DNA of 64,000 nt. Origin: Pannonibacter phragmitetus_B (GTDB lineage Bacteria > Pseudomonadota > Alphaproteobacteria > Rhizobiales > Stappiaceae). Location of the stretch: assembly GCF_050510895.1 (NCBI RefSeq), contig NZ_JBNINT010000001.1, positions 4,092,001 through 4,156,000 on the forward strand. The letters are read 5' to 3'. How positions within the stretch are numbered: the stretch's first letter is position 1; the number at the start of each line of letters is the position of its first letter. The position numbers were made by a program, and so were the translations under genes. Under the pieces are notes generated by a model. It saw only the letters and a list, made by a program, of their open reading frames with translations. It was not told the origin of the DNA and did no database searches. Of the stretch, positions 58,232-64,000 are shown one piece after another.

Positions 58232-59608
58232 GTGAGTAACATGAAGAAGTCTTTCGCTTATGCCGCAATCGGCATGGCGGTCCTCGGTCTGATGGCCGAT
58301 CCGGGCCTTGCCCAGACTGCCGCTCCCGCTGCCGCCGAAGCTCCGGCCGCTGCAGCCGAGGCTCCGGTTTACGCTCTTGCCGCTGATACGGCTTACATCT
58401 TCAACACACTGCTGTTCCTGATGGGCGGCTTCCTTGTGATGTGGATGGCAGCGGGCTTTGCCATGCTGGAAGCGGGCCTTGTGCGGTCCAAGAACGTATC
58501 GATGCAGTGCCTGAAGAACATTGCTCTTTACTCCGTCGCCGGCATCCTGTTCTGGCTCACCGGCTACAATCTCATGTACACCGGCGTAGACGGCGGTTTC
58601 ATGGGCTCCTTCGGTCCCTACTCCTTCGATCCGGTCGGCGGCGACGCGTTGAGCGTGGGCTACTCCACCGCTTCTGACTGGTTCTTCCAGATGGTCTTCG
58701 TCGCGACCGCCGCCTCGATCGTGTCCGGCACGCTTGCCGAGCGCGTCAAGCTGTGGCCCTTCATGCTCTTCACGGTCGTCCTGACCGGCCTGCTCTATCC
58801 GATTGCCGGTTCCTGGCAGTGGGGCAAGGGCTGGCTGTCGGTGATGGGCTTCTCCGACTTCGCCGGTTCCACACTGGTGCACTCTGTCGGCGGCTGGGCG
58901 GCTCTTGCCGGGGCGCTGGTTCTCGGTGCGCGTAAGGGCAAGTACACCTCCAGCGGCCAGGTCATCCCGATGCCGGGTTCCTCCATTCCGCTGGCCACCC
59001 TTGGCACATTCATCCTGTGGCTCGGCTGGTTCGGCTTCAACGGTGCTTCGCAGCTCGCCATGGGCACCATCGGTGACGTGACCGACATCTCCCGCATCTT
59101 CGCCAACACCAACATGGCTGCTGCTGGTGGTGTGGTTGCTGCCATGGCCCTGACCCAGATCCTCTACAAGAAGGTCGACGTCACCATGGCTCTCAACGGC
59201 GCGCTGGCTGGCCTCGTGTCCATCACCGCCGAGCCGCTGAACCCGACTGTTGCACAGGCCGTCTTCATCGGTGCCGTTGGCGGTGTTCTGGTCGTCTTCG
59301 TCGTGCCGCTGCTCGACAAGCTGAAGATCGACGACGTGGTGGGCGCCATTCCGGTCCACCTCGTCTGCGGCATCTGGGGCACCCTCATCGTGCCGCTGTC
59401 CAATGCCGAGACCTCGTATGGCATCCAGCTGGTCGGCGTTGCTGCCTATGGCGCCTTCATCTTCGTGACCTCGCTGGTTCTGTGGATGATCCTCAAGGCC
59501 ACCGTCGGCATTCGCGTCAGCCCCGAGGAAGAGGCTCTCGGTCTCGACAAGGTGGAAATCGGCGTCGAAGCCTATCCGGAATTCGGTCAGGGCTCTCAGC
59601 GCCTCTGA
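58232..59608 (+). CDS. amtB: Ammonium transporter AmtB
   Basis: A 458-residue transporter with a signal-peptide-like N-terminus, an Ala-rich linker (residues 25-48) and 11 helices. The twin pore histidines are in VHSVGGWAAL and PVHLVCGIWG, and the FNGASQL and ALNGALAGLV segments line the pore. The C-terminal tail GVRVSPEEEALGLDKVEIGVEAYPEF (short form cited) is the GlnK-interacting region. The gene is intact and directly downstream of glnK. Confidence 0.97.
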   Translation: MSNMKKSFAYAAIGMAVLGLMADPGLAQTAAPAAAEAPAAAAEAPVYALAADTAYIFNTLLFLMGGFLVMWMAAGFAMLEAGLVRSKNVSMQCLKNIALYSVAGILFWLTGYNLMYTGVDGGFMGSFGPYSFDPVGGDALSVGYSTASDWFFQMVFVATAASIVSGTLAERVKLWPFMLFTVVLTGLLYPIAGSWQWGKGWLSVMGFSDFAGSTLVHSVGGWAALAGALVLGARKGKYTSSGQVIPMPGSSIPLATLGTFILWLGWFGFNGASQLAMGTIGDVTDISRIFANTNMAAAGGVVAAMALTQILYKKVDVTMALNGALAGLVSITAEPLNPTVAQAVFIGAVGGVLVVFVVPLLDKLKIDDVVGAIPVHLVCGIWGTLIVPLSNAETSYGIQLVGVAAYGAFIFVTSLVLWMILKATVGIRVSPEEEALGLDKVEIGVEAYPEFGQGSQRL

Positions 59609-59654
59609 TCCGGACCAGCTCTCCCAGGAGCAGGCCATATGGCCAAACCTCAGG

Positions 59655-59685
59655 CCCGGGGCATATGCCCCGGGTCATTTTGTTT
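59655..59685 (+). terminator. Terminator after amtB
   Basis: The 20-base palindrome CCCGGGGCATATGCCCCGGG is followed by TCATTTTGTTT. Confidence 0.88.
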
Positions 59686-59812
59686 GGTGCTGCCCTTAAA
59701 GTGGGCATGTTTTCTTCTGTTGCATTCGTTTTGATCGCCTTGTGCCCAAATCTCTGGCGTTCAGGTCAAAAGGAAGCCGGCGGAAAGCCCTGATTTTCGC
59801 CATTTGCCCGAT

Positions 59813-59827
59813 TGGCACGCATCTTGT
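59813..59827 (+). promoter_or_regulatory. Sigma-54 promoter of the second amt gene
   Basis: TGGCAC-GCATC-TTGT has the same hexamer, N5 spacing and TTGT as the glnK promoter. It lies about 60 nt before ATG 59888. Confidence 0.75.
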
Positions 59828-59887
59828 TCTGGCGTTCCCCTGACGCCGCCCCATGAAGAGGCGGATTGCACGTTTGGGAGGCAATTC

Positions 59888-61108
59888 ATGTCCACTGCAC
59901 CGGCTGGCGCCGATGTGTTCTTTGTGCTGATCGGGGCCATTCTCGTCTTTGCCATGCATGGCGGGTTTGCCTTTCTCGAAGCGGGTACCGTCCGCCACAA
60001 GAACCAGGTCAATGCTCTGGTGAAGATCCTCACCGATTTTGCCATTTCCACGCTGGCCTATTTCTTCGCCGGCTATGCCATCGCCTACGGCACCACGTTC
60101 TTCGTCAGTGCGCAGGTCCTCGCCGGTGCGGACGGCACATTCGAGCCGCAGGGCCTCAGTCTGGTGAAATTCTTCTTCCTCACCACCTTTGCCGCAGCCA
60201 TTCCCGCCATCATTTCCGGTGGCATTGCCGAACGGATGCGCTTCCTGCCGCAATGCCTGGCGACCGTGGTGCTCGTCGGCGTCGCCTATCCGTTGTTTGA
60301 AGGCATCGTCTGGAATGGCAATTTCGGTCTTCAGGCCATGGTCGAGGCGGCATTTGGCGCCAAGTTCCATGACTTTGCCGGGTCCGTTGTGGTGCATGCC
60401 TTCGGCGGCTGGGTGGCTCTGGCCGCCGTTCTGCTGCTGGGCGCGCGGCGCGGGCGCTATGACAAGCACGGACGCGCCATTGGCATCCCGCCGTCCTCCA
60501 TTCCCTGGCTCGCGCTCGGGTCCTGGCTGCTGTGTACGGGGTGGTTTGGCTTCAACGTGATGACGGCAGCCTCGCTGGCAAATGTCTCCGGCCTCGTGGC
60601 GCTCAACTCCCTCATGGCCATGGTCGGCGGAATTCTCACCGCACTCATCGCCGGACGCAACGATCCGGGCTTTGTACACAATGGCGCACTTGCCGGCCTT
60701 GTTGCCGTTTGCGCGGGTTCCGACGTGATGCACCCGGTGGGTGCGCTGCTGGTGGGCGGAATTGCCGGTGTCATCTTCGTCAAGGGCTTCGAGATCTGCC
60801 AGAACCGCCTGAAGATCGATGATGTTCTCGGTGTCTGGCCGCTGCATGGCCTTTGTGGTGCCTGGGGCGGCGTTGCGGCGGGGGTCTTCGGTCTGGAAAG
60901 CCTTGGCGGCATGGGCGGTGTGTCGCCTCTGGCCCAGATTGCGGGCACGGGGGCAGGGGTGCTTCTTGCGCTGCTGGCTGGTTTTCTTGTTTACGGAGTG
61001 ATCAAGTCCATCATCGGGCTGCGTCTCTCCCAGGAAGAGGAGTTCCGGGGTGCGGATCTGTCCATCCACCACATCAGCGCCAATCCGGAGCATGACCTTG
61101 GCCGTTGA
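59888..61108 (+). CDS. Second, divergent ammonium transporter
   Basis: A 406-residue Amt/Rh-family transporter with GGGAGG before ATG 59888. It lacks the signal-peptide-like N-terminus of AmtB. Pore histidines are retained in VVVHAFGGWVAL and PLHGLCGAWGG, and FVHNGALAGLV matches the pore segment. It is diverged from AmtB, and no PII gene follows, so it may be a lower-flow or sensor-type paralogue. It has its own sigma-54-type promoter and is separated from amtB by a terminator. Confidence 0.93.
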   Translation: MSTAPAGADVFFVLIGAILVFAMHGGFAFLEAGTVRHKNQVNALVKILTDFAISTLAYFFAGYAIAYGTTFFVSAQVLAGADGTFEPQGLSLVKFFFLTTFAAAIPAIISGGIAERMRFLPQCLATVVLVGVAYPLFEGIVWNGNFGLQAMVEAAFGAKFHDFAGSVVVHAFGGWVALAAVLLLGARRGRYDKHGRAIGIPPSSIPWLALGSWLLCTGWFGFNVMTAASLANVSGLVALNSLMAMVGGILTALIAGRNDPGFVHNGALAGLVAVCAGSDVMHPVGALLVGGIAGVIFVKGFEICQNRLKIDDVLGVWPLHGLCGAWGGVAAGVFGLESLGGMGGVSPLAQIAGTGAGVLLALLAGFLVYGVIKSIIGLRLSQEEEFRGADLSIHHISANPEHDLGR

Positions 61109-61135
61109 ACTGGTGCTGCTCATGCGCTGCGAACC

Positions 61136-61217
61136 GTGGCAGTGTCCCGTGTCTGCCACCCTATAGAGGCCTGTGCCAGTGCAATGTCCCTCGGCCTTTC
61201 CGGGGATTTGCACTGGC
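61136..61217 (+). promoter_or_regulatory. Two tandem hairpins between the second amt gene and bioY
   Basis: Hairpin 1 pairs GTGGCAG with CTGCCAC (61136-61159). Hairpin 2 pairs GCCAGTGCAA perfectly with TTGCACTGGC (61175-61217) over a 23-nt loop that can itself fold. A TATAGA core lies between them at about 61162, a weak match to the BioR box. It may terminate the amt transcript or control bioY. No T-run follows. Confidence 0.45.
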
Positions 61218-61290
61218 TGCCGGATGGGATTAAAACCCGAGATGGATGCGCGTATGGACTGTTATTTTTGACGATAAACGGAGCACGCTC

Positions 61291-61850
61291 ATGGCAAGCA
61301 AGGATTACGCACTCGTACAGATCGCCTTTTATGCGGCGTTGATTGCTGTGCTGGGGCAGTTTCCGCCCTTCGCGATTCCGTTTCTGGCAGGCGTGCCCAT
61401 CACCGCGCAGACGCTTGGCGTGATGCTGGCTGGCGTGATGCTGGGCTCTGTGCGCGGCGGCCTTTCCATGTTGCTCTTCCTCTTTGTTGTTGCGCTCGGC
61501 GCGCCCCTGCTGGCGGGCGGGCGCGGCGGGCTTGCCGTCTTTGCCGGTCCTTCTGCCGGCTTCCTCATCGGCTGGCCGGTCGGCGCCTTCGTGGCGGGCT
61601 TCATCATGGAGCGCAGCCGCAATCTGCCGGTGCTTGCCGCCGCCGCCCTTTCGGCAGCCGCGGGGGCGTTGGCATTGTCTATCTCTTCGGCATTCCTGGC
61701 CTGATGGTTCTGGCGGATCTGCCTTTCGCCAAGGCCTTGGCCGGCACTGCCATCTATCTGCCGGGTGACCTGATCAAGGTCGCGATCACCGCTGTCGTGG
61801 CACAGACGGTTGCCCGTGGCCTGCCGCGTGCCCTGCTGAGCCGGCCATGA
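61291..61850 (+). CDS. bioY: Biotin transporter substrate-binding component BioY, frameshifted
   Basis: The S-component of the biotin transporter, 186 residues after repair, with six membrane helices and the BioY block PITAQTLGVMLAGVMLGSVRG plus FAGPSAGFLIGWPVGAF. The frame breaks at the G5 run 61662-61666. One more G continues AAGGVGIVYLFGIPGLMVLA to the stop TGA 61848-61850. It overlaps the acyl-CoA ligase start (ATGA). Its energy module bioMN is at the other end of the window, about 57 kb away. Confidence 0.92.
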
Positions 61851-63295
61851 GTTTCACCGGGGCGGAGCTGGCGCATCACGCGGCCACCCGTCCCGGCCAG
61901 ACTGCGCTCGTCTGCGGCGAAGAAAGCCTGACCTTTGCCATACTCCACGAGCAGATCGAAGCACTGGCCCTTCAGATAAGCGGGTGTTTGCCTTCGCCGC
62001 AGCAAGGCCAGCCTCGCATCGGTGTCTTTCTTGAAGATCCCCTGCAGGCCTTGCTGGCCTTTTTCGCTGCGGGCCGGGCCGGGGGCATTGCGCTGATGCT
62101 CGACACCACATGGCCCGATGCGCTGCGCGATCAGATTCTGGCCGCCTCCGTTCCTGACCTTGTCATTGATGCTGCCGCTTTTCCGGCGCTGCTGGCAGGT
62201 CCGGAGGACCGGAAGGCAACGGCGGGGGCGCCGCTGCCCTTTCCCGCGCCCGAAGATCTTTTCTATGCCGGCTTCACTTCCGGCTCCACTGGTGTACCCA
62301 AGGGCTTTGCCCGTACCCACCGCTCCTGGACAGAGAGCTTCCGCCTGAGCGCAGCTGCATTTGGCACGTCACCTGAGGACAAGGTGCTGGTCTGCGGAGG
62401 GCTTGTGCATTCACTGCATCTCTATGCGGCGGTTGAAGGGCTTTGTGCCGGCGCCAGCGTCGAGGTGATGCCGCGCTTTCAGCCGAAGGCCGTTGCCCGC
62501 CGTCTGGCAGACGCCGGGATGACCATCCTTTACGCTACCCCCACCCAGTTGCAGCTGATCCTGCGTGATGTGGAGACCGCACCGGCCTTGCGGCTTGTCC
62601 TGTCGAGCGGCGCCAAGCTGCAGCCAGAGGATCGGCAGATGCTCTCCCGCCATCTCCCCGGCGCGCGGACTTGTGAGTTCTACGGTGCCTCCGAGATGAG
62701 TTTCATCTCCCTGCAGGATGGAACGGCCCCCGAAGCCTCGGTCGGCCGCCCCTTTCCGGGTGTGGATACCAGTATCCGCGATGCGCAGGGCCGCGTTCTG
62801 CCTCCTGGTCAGGTTGGGCATCTGTGGGTGCGCAGCCCATTGTTGTTCGATCGTTATATCTGCGGCGGCGGCGAAGAAGTGCGCTGGCAGGATGGCTGGC
62901 TGACCATCGGTGACCGGGGCTGGATCGATGAGGCGGGCTTTCTCTATCTCGCTGGCCGTGACAAGCGGATGATCAACAGTTCCGGGCTCAATATCTTTCC
63001 CGAAGAGGTGGAGAAGGTGCTGCGCGCCGTGCCCGGAGTGACTTCGGCCGCTGTTTTCGGTGTGCAGGACCGTCTGCGTGGACAAAAGCTGACCGCCGCC
63101 ATCTGGCCGGAACCGGAGGCTGCCGCCAGCCTCAAGGACGGCAGCATGCTGCGGCGGGCGGTGCTGACGGCCCTCGGCCGTGCCCGCTGTCCGCGTGTCT
63201 TTCTTCTGTTCGATGCCTTTCCCCTGACGCCCGGCGGCAAGACGGATCTTCCCGCGCTGGAAAATGCCGTTCAGGCCCGGCTGACCACAAGGTGA
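61847..63295 (+). CDS. AMP-forming acyl-CoA ligase, YhfT-like
   Basis: A 482-residue adenylate-forming enzyme. It has the P-loop-like YAGFTSGSTGVPKGFARTH, the A5 region FYGASEMSF, the A7 motif GWLTIGDRGWID and the C-terminal catalytic lysine in TPGGKTDLPALEN. It is shorter than typical acyl-CoA synthetases. It is translationally coupled to bioY and followed by a thiolase, the arrangement of the yhfT-yhfS-bioY loci linked to biotin or fatty-acid supply. The acyl substrate is unknown; pimeloyl-type acids are a guess. Confidence 0.88.
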   Translation: MSFTGAELAHHAATRPGQTALVCGEESLTFAILHEQIEALALQISGCLPSPQQGQPRIGVFLEDPLQALLAFFAAGRAGGIALMLDTTWPDALRDQILAASVPDLVIDAAAFPALLAGPEDRKATAGAPLPFPAPEDLFYAGFTSGSTGVPKGFARTHRSWTESFRLSAAAFGTSPEDKVLVCGGLVHSLHLYAAVEGLCAGASVEVMPRFQPKAVARRLADAGMTILYATPTQLQLILRDVETAPALRLVLSSGAKLQPEDRQMLSRHLPGARTCEFYGASEMSFISLQDGTAPEASVGRPFPGVDTSIRDAQGRVLPPGQVGHLWVRSPLLFDRYICGGGEEVRWQDGWLTIGDRGWIDEAGFLYLAGRDKRMINSSGLNIFPEEVEKVLRAVPGVTSAAVFGVQDRLRGQKLTAAIWPEPEAAASLKDGSMLRRAVLTALGRARCPRVFLLFDAFPLTPGGKTDLPALENAVQARLTTR

Positions 63296-63300
63296 GCGCA

Positions 63301-64000
63301 TGACTGGTTCAACGGCGCATGACCCCGTGATTGTAGCTGCCCGGCGGTCACCCGTGGCTCCGCGCGGTGGCGTCCTTGCGCGGCTGGATCTGGCGCAGCT
63401 GGGCGCTCCCGTCCTGAGGGCGGCCCTCATGGATGCCCGGGTTCCGGTGGAGGCGGTCGATGAGGTCATCCTGGGCAATGCCCTGGGGGCGGGCGGCAAT
63501 CCAGCCCGGCTGGTGGCCTTGGCCGCGGGCCTGCCGCAGACCGTCACGGCCATGACCGTGGACCGGCAGTGCTGTTCCGGCCTTGATGCGGTCATCCTGG
63601 CCGCCCGTGCCATCAGAGCGGGGGAGGCGGATGTTGTCATTGCCGGGGGTGTTGAAAGCTTCTCCCGCGCGCCGGTCCGCATGCACCGTCCGCTGCAGAA
63701 GGACGGCGTGCCTGTTCCCTATGACCGCCCGGCTTTTGCGCCGCCGTCATTTCCTGATCCCGATCCTGCGGAGGCGGCCGCCGCGCTGGCACTTCAGATG
63801 CAGATCACACGGGAGGAGCAGGAAGCCTATGCCCGCGCCAGCCATGCTGCCGCCTTGCGGGCGCGGGCCTCCGGGTATCTTGCAGCTGAGAGTGTGCCGC
63901 TGGCAGGGCTTGAGGCCGATGCCTTCACGCGTCCGCTTGATTCAAGCCTGCAGTCCCGCCTTCCTGTGCTCGCGGGCGAGAGCGTCTATGGGCTCACAGC
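63301..64000 (+). CDS. Thiolase (acetyl-CoA acetyltransferase), YhfS-like, cut by the window end
   Basis: The first 233 residues of a thiolase from ATG 63301. The active-site cysteine is in VDRQCCSGLDAVI near residue 91, and the GGVESFSRAP loop follows. The first domain ends with TREEQEAYARASHAAA, as usual. The C-terminal domain with the catalytic His and second Cys is beyond the window. It starts 5 nt after the ligase stop. It may catalyse condensation or cleavage of acyl chains with the ligase product. Confidence 0.9.

Noticed and set aside
61161..61170. A BioR operator upstream of bioY
   Set aside because: CTATAGAGGC shares only the TATAGA core with the TTATMKATAA consensus. It is too weak to list as a site by itself and is mentioned only within the structured leader.
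57668..61213. Two long open frames on the minus strand opposite glnK-amtB (57668-59638) and the second amt gene (59696-61213)
   Set aside because: They mirror the coding strand, encode acidic, histidine-rich products unlike any protein family, and lack ribosome-binding sites.

Overview
This 64 kb high-GC window looks like chromosome from an alphaproteobacterium of the Hyphomicrobiales (Rhizobiales) type. The evidence is gene content and order: ftsY-mtaB-dapF, aconitase next to ccmABCDG, a 1605-residue NAD-glutamate dehydrogenase, ArgC of the short type, BioMN/BioY biotin transport, and TRAP uptake systems with LysR and GntR regulators. I would guess a Stappiaceae-like genus, but the sequence alone does not settle this. 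I see no rRNA, tRNA, CRISPR array, phage or insertion sequence.

Layout. 0-4.3 kb: lolA (cut by the window edge), a CphA-like ATP-grasp enzyme, a DUF1992 protein, an AlkA-type glycosylase and bioMN. 4.3-6.5 kb: overlapping queuosine operon queC-D-E-F (minus strand). 7.3-11.5 kb: ftsY, mtaB, dapF and an L,D-transpeptidase-like gene (minus). 11.6-15.1 kb: an OmpR-type regulator, a cyclic-nucleotide-binding protein, msrQ and a CorC-type protein. 15.2-20.5 kb: a LysR gene divergent from a TRAP transporter-tautomerase-hydrolase operon. 20.6-31.1 kb: leuD, argC, a peroxidase-like gene, NAD-GDH, gluQRS, an AEC transporter and a hybrid histidine kinase. 31.2-40.5 kb: acnA and acnB back to back, then ccmABCDG. 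40.6-52 kb: an accessory sugar-acid cluster (minus) of a GntR regulator, two paralogous TRAP systems, an enolase-superfamily enzyme, an SDR, an L-idonate-dehydrogenase-like enzyme and a 2-hydroxyacid dehydrogenase. 52-57.5 kb: small housekeeping and stress genes. 57.7-61.1 kb: glnK-amtB and a second amt, each behind a sigma-54-type promoter. 61.3-64 kb: bioY, an acyl-CoA ligase and a thiolase cut by the window end.

One property affects every reading of this window. About 20 genes are broken by single- or two-base indels, nearly all one base short in G/C runs of 4-6. Restoring the bases gives full-length proteins with intact motifs, including essential ones. I therefore annotate these as full genes carrying probable sequence errors, not as pseudogenes.

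No wholly new kind of system is obvious. The best candidates for undescribed biology are the GntR-controlled sugar-acid cluster with its two matching palindromic operators, the LysR/TRAP/tautomerase/hydrolase operon of unknown substrate, and the structured leader between the second amt gene and bioY.
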